From positions 1 through 56,408 of the forward strand of contig JAJDBK010000010.1 in NCBI GenBank assembly GCA_029261405.1: a DNA stretch of 56,408 nucleotides, read 5' to 3'. Positions within the stretch are counted from its first letter, which is position 1. Each line of letters begins with the position of its first letter. The translations under genes were made by a program, and so were the position numbers. The stretch comes from Nitrospinaceae bacterium. Lineage in GTDB: Bacteria > Nitrospinota_A > UBA7883 > JAJDBK01. The notes below the pieces were generated by a model. It worked only from the letters and a program-made list of their open reading frames with translations. It ran no database searches and had not been told where the DNA came from. This document shows, one piece after another, positions 43,996-54,200 of this stretch.

Positions 43996-45368
43996 GAAAG
44001 CAAACCTTTATTGATATGAGCGGTACCGCAAGCGGCCACACCAATTTCACCCTGTTCGATAGCCTTCCTATTGGCGCCCTTGTAATTAACAAGGAATTCA
44101 AAATCGTTTACTGGAACAGAACCCTTGAGGTCTGGACCGGAATGGATAAAAACCGGATTGTCGGCAAAAGCCTCCTTGATAGTTTCCCCAACCTGAACCA
44201 AAAAAAATACGCGGATAGAATAAAGCAAATATTCACCGGAGCGCCTTCGGCTGTCTTCTCATCCCTGCTACACCGCTATTTGATTCCTGTGGAGGGAAAG
44301 GATGGTTCGTTTCGCTCCCAAAACAGTACTGTTACCCCGATGGTCAGCCCCTCCGGGGAAGTATTCGCCATGTTTTTCATCCAGGATGTAACTGAACTTA
44401 GCGCTCGTATCCGGGACTTCAAAAATATGCGCGATAAGGCGATTCAGGAGATAAAAGAGCGCCAAAAGGTAGAAGAAAAGTTAAGGCTCATGGCCGCAGT
44501 CATTGAAAACACAGCAGAAGGGGTGATCATTACCGACACACAGGGAAATATACAAATCGTCAACAAATCGTTCACAAAAATTACTGGTTATAGCGAAAGG
44601 GAAGCTCTGGGCAATACACCGAGGTTATTGAGATCAGGCCGTCACAATGAACATTTTTATAATAACATGTGGCGACAAATCAATGAGACCGGTTTCTGGG
44701 TTGGGGAGTTCTGGAACAAACGGAAAAACGGGTCGATCTATCCTCAGAAGACCTCCATTTCCCCTGTCATGGACGCTAATGGCAAACTGAGCCACTACGC
44801 AGGTATTTTTCTGGATATCACTGATCGCAAGATCGTCGAGGATGAACTTAGAAAACTCTCCACAACCGATGGTTTAACCGATGTGTCGAACAGACGGAAC
44901 TTCGATTTCACGCTCGATATGGAATGGAAGCGTACCAGAAGGGACAAAACCCCTCTCTCCCTTCTCATGATCGATATTGACAGATTCAAGTTGTATAACG
45001 ATACCTACGGTCACCTGGCGGGCGATAAGTGTATACAAAGCGTAGCAAATTCCCTGAAAGGTTTTGCTAACCGCCCGGGAGACCTGGTGGCCAGGTATGG
45101 CGGCGAGGAGTTTACGGTACTCCTGCCGGGAGTAGACCGACTCAACGCCGAAACCATAGCCCAGAGCATCCGATCACATATCGAGTTTCTTGAAATTCCG
45201 CACCCGACTTCCGGAGTTAGCAAATTCGTTTCAATAAGCGCAGGAGTGGCTACTGTCTCCATTGACCACGGCGCCACCCCATCGGAGCTTGTGGAACTGG
45301 CGGACAAGGCTCTCTATCAGGCGAAAAGAGCCGGACGAAACCGCATTTACGTGTATGAGAATAAGTAG
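43992..45368 (+). CDS. PAS-PAS-GGDEF diguanylate cyclase
   Basis: The 458-residue cytoplasmic protein has two PAS domains (about 20-135 and 170-290) and a GGDEF domain (about 300-455). The active site reads RYGGEEFTVLLPG with GGEEF at about 370-374. An RPGD inhibitory site lies five residues before it, so the enzyme should make c-di-GMP and be feedback inhibited. The frame begins TTG at 43992, overlapping the CheC-like stop. An ATG at 44016 is an alternative start; neither has a clear ribosome site. Confidence 0.88.
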   Translation: MRKQTFIDMSGTASGHTNFTLFDSLPIGALVINKEFKIVYWNRTLEVWTGMDKNRIVGKSLLDSFPNLNQKKYADRIKQIFTGAPSAVFSSLLHRYLIPVEGKDGSFRSQNSTVTPMVSPSGEVFAMFFIQDVTELSARIRDFKNMRDKAIQEIKERQKVEEKLRLMAAVIENTAEGVIITDTQGNIQIVNKSFTKITGYSEREALGNTPRLLRSGRHNEHFYNNMWRQINETGFWVGEFWNKRKNGSIYPQKTSISPVMDANGKLSHYAGIFLDITDRKIVEDELRKLSTTDGLTDVSNRRNFDFTLDMEWKRTRRDKTPLSLLMIDIDRFKLYNDTYGHLAGDKCIQSVANSLKGFANRPGDLVARYGGEEFTVLLPGVDRLNAETIAQSIRSHIEFLEIPHPTSGVSKFVSISAGVATVSIDHGATPSELVELADKALYQAKRAGRNRIYVYENK

Positions 45369-45401
45369 TCGCTCCTGAAAAAGCGCCATAATCCTATAAA
45401 C

Positions 45402-45424
45402 AATTGCTATTCGGCGACAGACCC
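45402..45424 (+). repeat. 23-bp repeat containing the REP-like motif (copy 2)
   Basis: Identical to 4442-4464. It lies in the 92-base gap between the diguanylate cyclase and the convergent receiver gene. Flanks differ, so it is not a longer duplication. It may be the debris of a mobile element. Confidence 0.7.
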
Positions 45425-45460
45425 CATATGTGCAAAGTTCCACTTAAGCTACAGCTTCGC

Positions 45461-45814
45461 TTAATATTCCGAGATTGTATTTAAGAGCTCTTTGTATGAA
45501 ATCGGTTTGGACACATAGCCAGCGCAACCCGCATCCAGTATTATTACCTCATCACCCTTCATAGCCATTGCCGTAAGAGCGATAACCGGTATAGATTGTG
45601 TTGCTGTTATTTTTTTCAGTAACCTTGTTGCTACTATGCCATCCATGCCGGGAAGATGCATGTCCATAAGTATCAGGGCCGGTAATTCCTGTTTGGCCAA
45701 CTCGATTCCGGTTTCCGCTTCTTTTGCCTTAATAACCTCATGCCCAGCCTTGACAAGAATGGTGGTCACCAGTTTCATGCTTATTTCATTGTCTTCTATT
45801 ACAAGTATTTTCAT
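45461..45814 (-). CDS. Response regulator, single receiver domain
   Basis: The 117-residue protein has the receiver motifs IEDNEISM at the start (Glu-Asp pair), LILMDMHLPGMDG with the phosphoacceptor, TAMAMKGD and Lys in VSKPISYKELL. There is no output domain. It lies 23 bases after the hybrid kinase and probably receives phosphate from it, acting as a separate relay or sink. No Shine-Dalgarno is strong. Confidence 0.87.
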   Translation of the reverse strand: MKILVIEDNEISMKLVTTILVKAGHEVIKAKEAETGIELAKQELPALILMDMHLPGMDGIVATRLLKKITATQSIPVIALTAMAMKGDEVIILDAGCAGYVSKPISYKELLNTISEY

Positions 45815-45837
45815 CAGTTTCTCATACTTTGTTTCAG

Positions 45838-48800
45838 CTAATGACGCCGTGAGAGAGTTTTTCGTAAGCTTTCGAGAAGTTTTGACTCGACATCACCACT
45901 CTTTGCCACGATCTGAAGAGCGGATTTTGATAACAGGCTACGCTCCTCTTCGCTGATGTCTTTTGCAGTCAGGATGATGACAGGGGTTTTTTCTGTGGAA
46001 CGTACAGTTTTGAGAGTGTCAAGAACCATGAAGCCATTCACTTCAGGCATCATGAGATCTAGAATGATTGCGTCTGGTTTTGATGACTGCGCCTTGTTGA
46101 TACCTTCCTCACCGCCGGTCGCTTCTATGACTGCATATCCATTCTGGGTTAAACTGCGGCAGAGGGAATCACGCACCACTGCATCGTCATCGATAACAAG
46201 AATTGTTGTGTCGATTGAAGCCTCCACCCCGGCCGCGGCGAGCGCTTGGAGCAACTCAGCCTTTTTTACCGGTTTAGTTAGTACATCGGCGGCGCCAAAT
46301 GCAATCCCTTTTGCTTTATCCGCTATCACCGACGCGATAATGACGGGAACGTTTTTTAACGCTTCGTTATCGCCTAATCGTGCGAGAAATTCCCAGCCGT
46401 TTATATCAGGAAGAATGATATCGAGGATAATAGCCGCTGGTCTATTATCTTTGGCTACATTAAGTCCTTTTTCAGCTGAATTGGAATACTCAACGGAATA
46501 TCCAGCGTTGGTAAGCTGGAGTCGCATGGTCTTAACCGATGATTCATTGTCCCCTATTATCAAAATGTAATCATTAGCGTTTGTCGATTCTGAAGAAACC
46601 GCCGTTATCTTCTGATCTTCTTGCTCATACATATTATCATTGGATAATGGGAATAGCGCGGTAAATCGGCTCCCCTTACCCAGTTCACTTGTGACGCTGA
46701 TTTTTCCACCATGGATGGTAACAAGTTTCTCCACAAGGGCCAATCCGAGCCCGGTTCCTTCATATTTACGAGCAAGGGAACTGTCGAGTTGTTCAAAAGG
46801 ACGGAACAATTTATCCAAATCATCTGGAGCTATGCCGATCCCCGTATCAGAAACGCTAATCTCGAAGGCAGGATCATTATTCGGCATAACCGCTTTGCGG
46901 CTTTGTATCGTGACCTTTCCTCCTTCTGGAGTGAATTTGACAGCATTCGATAGGAGATTATACATGACCTGCTTGATTTTTCTTTCGTCCAGGGAAATGA
47001 CTCCGATGGACTCATCCAAGTCGACTTCAAGCGTTACACGATGTTGTTGCGCCCGCTTCCGAACAATGGAGAGACTGTTGCGTAGAAGTTGGGTTATATC
47101 GACGTTATCGCGATCAAGGCTTATTTTACCCGCCTCTATCTTGGAAAGATCAAGGATATCGTTGATCAACGACAGAAGATGCTGACCACTTGTAAAGATA
47201 TCTTTAATATGTTCAGACTGGTTGTCGGTCAAGTCTCCGAGAAAGCCGTCTTTGAGCAACTCCGAGAATCCTATAATGGCATTGAGCGGTGTCCTTAACT
47301 CGTGCGACATGTTGGCCAAAAACTCAGATTTGAGACGGTTTGCCTGGCGAAGTTGCTGATTCTTTTCAGCAATTTCACTTCCACGTTTCTCCAGTTTGCA
47401 GGATAGCTCCTGCATGTCGGCGTATTGCGCAAGGTTTTGAAGCGCTATGCCGAGTTGGATAGCCAGACGTCCGAAGAACTCCTTCTCAGACTGGAAAGCA
47501 TTGTCACTCAACGTCTTTTTGACGGAGGTGATAACCAGCGTCCCCTTGAGGCTTTCCTGGAAGAAAATAGGCTGTATAAATATGGTTTGTGGTTTTAGGA
47601 CGCATGTGCCGGTTTCGATATTGCAGACAATACCTTCCGGTGACCGCACGGCCAGAGTCTCTTTTTCAGTAATAGCCTGCCCAATGAGTCCTTCATCGAC
47701 ATCAATTGTCTGCTTATATTTTTTGGGCACACCGTAGCCAGCCATATAATGGAGCTTGCGCCCGGATTCGTCATAGCTGTAGTAGACGATACACGGAAAG
47801 TCGAACGTTTTAGCAAGCACCTTCGCCGTATCCCTGATTGCGTCGTTTCTGCTGAATGTCCGGCTGAAGATTGAGCTAACTTTGGAAAAAGCCCGCTCGG
47901 TAGCTACACGTTGCGAGAGTTCCTTTTCGAATTTCTCTATTGCGTTATCCTGGCTTTCGGCAAAAGTGTTCAGGAAAGAGGAGAGATCGTAAAACTCGTC
48001 TTTGAGAAGAGAAGAGTCGATACGGGTATCAAGCTTTCCTCCCCCCATATTTCTCGCCGCCGTGGAAAGTATAAGCACTGGACGAATGATGGTATGATTC
48101 ACTGTCCAGATAATCAGCAGAACAGATACCAGTGTAATACCCAGCCCGAGCAGGAGCATGGTGTTGCGTGTTATTCGCAAACTGTTTAAACCAACGTCCT
48201 CTGGAAGGTGATGATATATCGCCCACCAGCGATCATTGTTACCGGGATTAAAAAAGATTTTCCTGAATCCATCTATATGACCACCACCTGCATGGTACTG
48301 GACAAGTTGCTCTTTGCCCTCCAGATCGTTGAGGATGTGATTCTCTACATCCGAAACAGAATACGCAAACCCAAGATCGAATCCGTACTCTTTTGAATGG
48401 TCGGGGTGAAGCAGTATGTGTTCTTGTTCCGTGAAGATATACTTATCATTTGCATCTTCCTTGCGCTCAATAATAGATGAGAAGAGTTTACCGGCTTTGA
48501 CATTGATGATGATTAATCCACGCGCTACCCCCTCTTCGCTATACACGGGGGTCGCCATACGAAGCGTTGGTGTAGTGGGAAATTGTACACTCCCTCTTTC
48601 CCGATTAAGGCTTACATCAGAATAGTAGATATGTCCAGGCTTAAGCTTGATTGTGCTGGCAACGTAGGAATGATCACCTTTATCCTGAAGTTCATTTTCT
48701 TCGGCAATGATGATCTTTCCATTTCGCATTTCACACCGGACTATTTCCATGCCAGTGTCGCTCAAGAGACGGATCTGCAAATATTCAGGGTGGGATTGCA

Positions 48801-49158
48801 AAAAACCGGAAAAAATAGTTTGCATTCGGTCTTTCCACTGGTCCAGGGAGCTACCCGATTTTGGATCTATGCCACCGTTGTCGAAGGAACGGAAGATAGC
48901 AGTAGGGGGTGGGGTGGTGTTGATTACTTGCAGATCTTTACGAATGGCGGCGAGGGAACTCTCGATTTTCACAACATCGGTTTCGATTTCTCTCTGGACC
49001 TGGCTAAGCAAGTTGGCGAGAGCCAGCTGTGATCCTTGCCAATAGATAACTCCGCCCATCATGGCCAGCGCCAGAAGCACAAGCAACGTCAGGGTCAGGA
49101 CAGTCTTACCCCTGAGACCAAATAGACGCTGTTCGTCACTATTCGATATCGTCGGCAT
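45838..49158 (-). CDS. Large hybrid sensor histidine kinase (sensor-HAMP-GAF-kinase-REC-REC)
   Basis: The 1106-residue membrane kinase has a membrane segment near 17-37, a periplasmic sensor (about 50-320, Cache-like), a second segment near 330-350, HAMP (about 355-405), GAF (about 430-590), a coiled linker, a phosphoacceptor His619 in NMSHELRTPL and an ATPase domain. Two receivers follow. The first starts IIGDNES with Gly at one acidic-pair position and may be weak. The second starts VIDDDAV and has LDLMMPEVNG, but VAKSG replaces the usual KP. It is followed by a stand-alone receiver and preceded by the REC-PilZ gene. Confidence 0.88.
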   Translation of the reverse strand: MPTISNSDEQRLFGLRGKTVLTLTLLVLLALAMMGGVIYWQGSQLALANLLSQVQREIETDVVKIESSLAAIRKDLQVINTTPPPTAIFRSFDNGGIDPKSGSSLDQWKDRMQTIFSGFLQSHPEYLQIRLLSDTGMEIVRCEMRNGKIIIAEENELQDKGDHSYVASTIKLKPGHIYYSDVSLNRERGSVQFPTTPTLRMATPVYSEEGVARGLIIINVKAGKLFSSIIERKEDANDKYIFTEQEHILLHPDHSKEYGFDLGFAYSVSDVENHILNDLEGKEQLVQYHAGGGHIDGFRKIFFNPGNNDRWWAIYHHLPEDVGLNSLRITRNTMLLLGLGITLVSVLLIIWTVNHTIIRPVLILSTAARNMGGGKLDTRIDSSLLKDEFYDLSSFLNTFAESQDNAIEKFEKELSQRVATERAFSKVSSIFSRTFSRNDAIRDTAKVLAKTFDFPCIVYYSYDESGRKLHYMAGYGVPKKYKQTIDVDEGLIGQAITEKETLAVRSPEGIVCNIETGTCVLKPQTIFIQPIFFQESLKGTLVITSVKKTLSDNAFQSEKEFFGRLAIQLGIALQNLAQYADMQELSCKLEKRGSEIAEKNQQLRQANRLKSEFLANMSHELRTPLNAIIGFSELLKDGFLGDLTDNQSEHIKDIFTSGQHLLSLINDILDLSKIEAGKISLDRDNVDITQLLRNSLSIVRKRAQQHRVTLEVDLDESIGVISLDERKIKQVMYNLLSNAVKFTPEGGKVTIQSRKAVMPNNDPAFEISVSDTGIGIAPDDLDKLFRPFEQLDSSLARKYEGTGLGLALVEKLVTIHGGKISVTSELGKGSRFTALFPLSNDNMYEQEDQKITAVSSESTNANDYILIIGDNESSVKTMRLQLTNAGYSVEYSNSAEKGLNVAKDNRPAAIILDIILPDINGWEFLARLGDNEALKNVPVIIASVIADKAKGIAFGAADVLTKPVKKAELLQALAAAGVEASIDTTILVIDDDAVVRDSLCRSLTQNGYAVIEATGGEEGINKAQSSKPDAIILDLMMPEVNGFMVLDTLKTVRSTEKTPVIILTAKDISEEERSLLSKSALQIVAKSGDVESKLLESLRKTLSRRH

Positions 49159-49198
49159 TGCTTATCCTTTCTGGTGGGCGATTATGGCCCGGTTGTAT

Positions 49199-50002
49199 CT
49201 AATCTTCAATGTCGAGGAACCTCTTCCGCTCTCGATCCGGGGGTTTCTTTTTCGCTTGTTGAGCTACAGTTTTGCATCTGTTCAAAAGACTCTGGTACGC
49301 TTTTGGAAGCTCGTTGCCATCCTGCAGGAATTCAAATCCCAGGTTGATGACATCTTTCCTGGATTTTGCAAGAGGATTGTTGGAGAGTCCCTTTGCCTTT
49401 CCACTTAATGCAATCGTATCACCACCCAGGTGGAGATCTAGTGTAACATCTTCATTTTCCACCGGAATGGAAATTCCGCACCTGTTAAGGGAGACACAAC
49501 AGCCTCTATCCGATACATTAACCAGTTCACCATGACAGGTAGCGGAAGCAGACCTGATTTGCACCGGATATTTTTCATCAACCAGATAGCGATCAGTATT
49601 ACAGTCACTTGCTTTATAGGTTACCCGCTTGATTTTAGAGACCAGGTCTTTGGCGGAGTAGGGTTTTATCAGAAAGTCGGTCACACCGGCCTGAATGGCT
49701 GTGATAACTAAATCCTTACTGTTGTTTCCCGTTTCCAAGATAAAGGGGATGTCGGAATATCCTTCGAGGGAGCGAACTTGCAAGAGAAACTCGTCTCCAC
49801 TCATGCCGGGCAATCCCCAGTCGCAGATAATCAGGCCAATTTCAACACCATCGGGTGGATCTTTCAATATGCGAAGCGCCGCCTCGGCGTCACTCACCTG
49901 GAGTGGATTCGGAAGGTCTAGTTGGTTTTTAAGTACAGCTGCAATGAAGCGCCGCATTTGGGCATGGTCTTCAATTATCAGACACGTTTTGTTTTGTAGC
50001 AT
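49199..50002 (-). CDS. Response regulator with PilZ domain
   Basis: The 267-residue protein has an N-terminal receiver (about 1-125; CLIIEDHAQMRR, CDWGLPGMSGDE, Lys in LIKPYSA) and a C-terminal PilZ domain. The PilZ part has NVSDRGCC, the second c-di-GMP-binding motif. I could not find a proper RxxxR motif before it, so ligand binding is uncertain. The gene lies 40 bases upstream of the hybrid kinase and may be its output. It links phosphorylation to c-di-GMP signalling. Confidence 0.83.
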   Translation of the reverse strand: MLQNKTCLIIEDHAQMRRFIAAVLKNQLDLPNPLQVSDAEAALRILKDPPDGVEIGLIICDWGLPGMSGDEFLLQVRSLEGYSDIPFILETGNNSKDLVITAIQAGVTDFLIKPYSAKDLVSKIKRVTYKASDCNTDRYLVDEKYPVQIRSASATCHGELVNVSDRGCCVSLNRCGISIPVENEDVTLDLHLGGDTIALSGKAKGLSNNPLAKSRKDVINLGFEFLQDGNELPKAYQSLLNRCKTVAQQAKKKPPDRERKRFLDIED

Positions 50003-50029
50003 AAAGTCAGCTCATCTTTTGCACTAATA

Positions 50030-51166
50030 TTATAGCGCCTGGTATTTACTTAACATCGCCCTGGCCTCGGTAAAGTTGGGGTCAAGGGAGAGCGCCTTTT
50101 TCAGCGCCATGATAGCTTTTTCCGGTTGGTTGGCCTCATAAAGCGCCCTGGCGAGATTGAAGTATAAGGCTTCGTCCCCTGGATCGATTTTGATGGCGCG
50201 ACGATAGATTCCGATTGCCTCTTTATACCTTCCCAGTTTTCGCAGGGCGATGGCGATATGGGTATAGAGAGAGAAATTGTCTGGACTTCGATCAATGGCG
50301 GCGGCAAGAGCCTTCTCAGCTTTTTGATAAAGCTGTTTCTCGAGGTAGGCGATACCAATCTGTTTGCGGTTGGAGATATTCTCAGGCTCCAACCGAACGG
50401 CTGTTTCAAACGACTCGTCAGCTTCCGGAATCATATCGACCCCCAGATAGCTTTTGCCCAGTTGTACATAATGATCCGATCCCGCCTTTTGCCGCTCGAT
50501 AATCCTTTTGAGGTGACGAATGGCCGCCAGATAATCTTCATGCGACATACCGCCAGGAGCTGTTCGGTTATCTATCTGACCCACCTCATGAAGATCGGAA
50601 TCGAACCTCGCCAGAACGGCTTCATATTTGCCCTGGTTCAGGTAGCAACTACCGGGCGAAAAAAAATAGTACAGGTCAGGTTCGGAGTTAAGCGCATGCC
50701 TTATAGCTTTGATATGACGGTCATAGGAACCATTGGTCAACCGGTTCATTCCCAAGGCGTAAGCTTCTTGTGCCAGTTCACGCCCGTGGGAACGATCGAT
50801 TCCATATACAGACAAGATAGCGTTTACCAGTTCTTCGGCCTTGAATGGGCGTTTGAGTGTGGAGACGCTTAGTCCTGGAATTGGCTCTTCTCGGTATTCA
50901 TCAACGGCTTGGGGCATGAGAACGATTACATGCATTGTAGGCATGTCTGTAAAACCGGTCAACCGGGCGGTAAGTTGAGTCCAGGGATACTGGTCGATTA
51001 TCAGAACTTCGGGGGGGCTGACGGTCAGCTCACTTACAAAATCCATACTCGGATCGGGGAACATGATATTTGAAAATCCAAATGTTCTGAGGCGTCGGAT
51101 CATCTGTTCTCCCTCCCGTGGTGTATCGACAACCACAATGGATTTGTCAGCTACGTTGGAACCCAT
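50030..51166 (-). CDS. Degenerate receiver with TPR repeats
   Basis: The 378-residue protein has a receiver-like domain (about 1-130): VVVDTPREG at the start, an Asp in LIIDQYPW and Lys in LKRPFKAEEL. One acidic-pair position is replaced, so phosphorylation is doubtful. Residues 230-375 are four or more TPR repeats, including AEKALAAAIDRSPDNFSLYT and AIGIYRRAIKIDPGDEALYF. It is a likely interaction platform in the cluster. It lies 27 bases before the REC-PilZ gene on the same strand. Confidence 0.85.
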   Translation of the reverse strand: MGSNVADKSIVVVDTPREGEQMIRRLRTFGFSNIMFPDPSMDFVSELTVSPPEVLIIDQYPWTQLTARLTGFTDMPTMHVIVLMPQAVDEYREEPIPGLSVSTLKRPFKAEELVNAILSVYGIDRSHGRELAQEAYALGMNRLTNGSYDRHIKAIRHALNSEPDLYYFFSPGSCYLNQGKYEAVLARFDSDLHEVGQIDNRTAPGGMSHEDYLAAIRHLKRIIERQKAGSDHYVQLGKSYLGVDMIPEADESFETAVRLEPENISNRKQIGIAYLEKQLYQKAEKALAAAIDRSPDNFSLYTHIAIALRKLGRYKEAIGIYRRAIKIDPGDEALYFNLARALYEANQPEKAIMALKKALSLDPNFTEARAMLSKYQAL

Positions 51167-51267
51167 GATTCTTCCCCCTCATCTATCCTGGTTATCTACT
51201 GTTTTACCGGATGCGCACATATCATGCCAGCGTCCGCCGTTTTTTTTTCCACTTATCCGAAGGTTTG

Positions 51268-54200
51268 TCATGAGATATCTTCTTGTCTGCGGATATAGAT
51301 TTCAAATTCGTTGGCGGCCATCGGTTTTGCGAAATAATACCCCTGCAATAGATCGCAACCATAGCTCCGCAGGAGTTCGACATGTTTCAACTCCTCCACC
51401 CCTTCGGCCACCACCGTGAGACCAAGTCCTTGTCCCATCTGAATAATGGTTTTGACCAGAACCTTGTCGCTCTCCTTTTCAGGGGCGTTTCGAATGAAGG
51501 TCTGGTCTATTTTTACTGTATGGAGGGGGAACTGCTGTAAATAGCTTAGAGAAGAGTAACCTGTCCCGAAATCGTCCATAGCGATTGAGACACCCATTTC
51601 TGACAACTCGATCATCGTGCTGATAGCGGTGTCCTTGTCGCCCATTACCATAGATTCCGTGACTTCCATCTGCAACCATTCAGGCTTCATACCGGTTTCA
51701 TCCAGAATCAACGCTATTTTTTTCGTCAGATCCTCATACCTGAACTGCTGGGCAGAAAAATTGACCGCCACACAAAGTGATAGATTGTACGTTTCATTCC
51801 ACTGTTTTGTTTGTCTGCACGACTCGCGTAGAACGAAATCGCCAAGCTTTAATATAAGGTTGCTCTCTTCGGCGATGGGAATAAACTCAAATGGTGGTAT
51901 TAGACCCCGTTCCGGGTGGCGCCATCGAAGCAAGGCTTCCATGCCGACAACAGCATCCGATTTTGCATCTACTTTCGGTTGGTATACGACGAAAAAATCC
52001 TCCTCTTCGATGGATTTACGCATATCCCTCTCCAACTCTATCCTTAACTGAGCGTTTTTGTTCATCTCCTGAGTAAAAAGCTGGAACCGATTTTTACCAT
52101 CTCTCTTAGCCGCGTATAGAGCCAGATCGGCGTTGCGTACTAGCGTTTCGGTTTCGATCCCGTCATCGGGATAAATCGCTATTCCGATACTCGCAGAGGT
52201 GTCAACATTCGCCCCTTCGATTATGAAAGGGGTCGCAAAGGCTTCGAAAATGCGTTTTGCAGCAAGAATTGAATCTTTTGGCTGATTAGCGCCCGCTATG
52301 AGCAGTTGGAATTCATCTCCACCGAATCGGGAAACAGTATCGTAATTACGGACAGATTTTTCCAGACGACGAGCCACCTCCAACAAAAGAGTGTCGCCAA
52401 CCCTGTGCCCGAGGCTGTCATTCACCTTTTTGAATTCATCAAGGTCAATAAAAAGAATACCCAGTCTATTCTCGTTTCTGCCTGCATACTCGATAGACAG
52501 GGCGAGGCGGTCTTCAAAAAGCATTCGATTGGGAAGCTGTGTTAGCGCGTCATAGTTTGCCTGAAACTTGATTTGTTCCTCACGGGACCGAATCTCGGTG
52601 ATATCGTAAAAGACAGAAACGTAATTGATTTGATCGGTCCCAGGGTCGTGTACAGAAGTTATGCTGGTTTTTTGCGGATAGGCTTCACCATTTTTTCTGC
52701 GATTCCACAATTCCCCTTGCCAAGCGCCCTGCGCCTTAAGTGTTTCCCATAATTCCTTGTACAGGAGTTGGTCATTTCGTTCGGATTTCAGAATGCGGGG
52801 AGTATTCCCTATCGCTTCCTTTGAGCTGTAGCCAGTTATGTTGCTGAACGCCTCATTGACATAGAGGATGCTACCCTTTTGGTCTGTCACCATGATCCCC
52901 TCTGTAGCGTTCTCGTAAACGGCCGTTGCAAGGAGTAATTTTCCTTCAAGCGATTTGCGCGTGGTGATATCACGCACGACGGAGAAGAAATAGCGTTGAC
53001 CATCAACCAGGACCAGTTTTGCACTCACTTCGACAGGGAGTGGAGCGCTGTTCTTCCGTTCCATACGGGTTTCGAAGATACCTGAGGTGGAGGCGGTTAT
53101 CCTGTCCTCCAGTTTCCCCCAGGAGGTAAGATCCGGAATGTTGCAATCCAGGTCGATGATACTAATATCGAGCAACTCTCCGGCGGAATATTCAGACATC
53201 TCTGCGGCCCTGTTGTTAGCGTCCAAAATCCTGGCTGTGCTCGGATCAATCACGATAAAGGCCTCGTTGGAGTTGTCGATCAACGAGCGAAATAGACGCA
53301 TATCCTTTTCAATTATACGCCTTCGTTCTATTTCAGACTCAAGATCTACGATCATCGGATTGCTGATCACATAGAAGAGACCCGCCCCAAGCAATGTTGC
53401 GACTACGAGTGTGAAAAGCAGGGTAAGATTCGTATCGGTAAAAGCCTCTTTGAGGTCGGCGATGTCAATACTTACCGTCAGCGCAACGTCAACGGAATCT
53501 ATGTAGCTGTACACAGCTATGACATCACGTCCTTGAGAATCCAGACCTCGGTAAAGCCCCTCCTTGCCCTCCATCGCCAAAACGATTGGATCGTCACCTA
53601 TTGCGCCTGCCGGGATGAGAGAGTAGCGGGCTTTATGGGTTCCGACCGAGTGATAAAAGATAAAATATCTGTCAAGCTTCCGGGCTATGTATACACGACC
53701 CGAATTGCCGAATTGCTTATACAGAGGCGGCGTTTTATTGCTTTTCTTATCCTCGATATTGTTATATACCTCTTCAGGAGAAAGCCCTGTCAAGAACCGT
53801 TCCCGATGACTCGACGATTCTATCTGTTCAATATAGGCGTCCGCCAATCCCTTGAGAGAATCAGTCTCCCGCATGTATGCGATGTTGTACAGGTGACCGA
53901 GTGCGACACCAATGACAATGACAATCGAACAAGACATGATCAGGACGAGCAAGAGAAGCCGCGCCCTGCCTGAAAGGCGCTTCTTCATGTCCGTCACAAC
54001 CATTGACAATACGATGACGGTGATCATTCCGAGAGTGATCGTCAGGCTAAGATAGGCTGTATCGAGAATCTTGACGCCACCAGGCGTAGCGAGCGGATCT
54101 TTGACAAATATCGTGGCGCCCATTCCAGTATAGTGCATGCTGGACATTGCGACACTCATGACAATGGCGCTGAGCGGCTGAAATATCTTGAGCGACTTCT

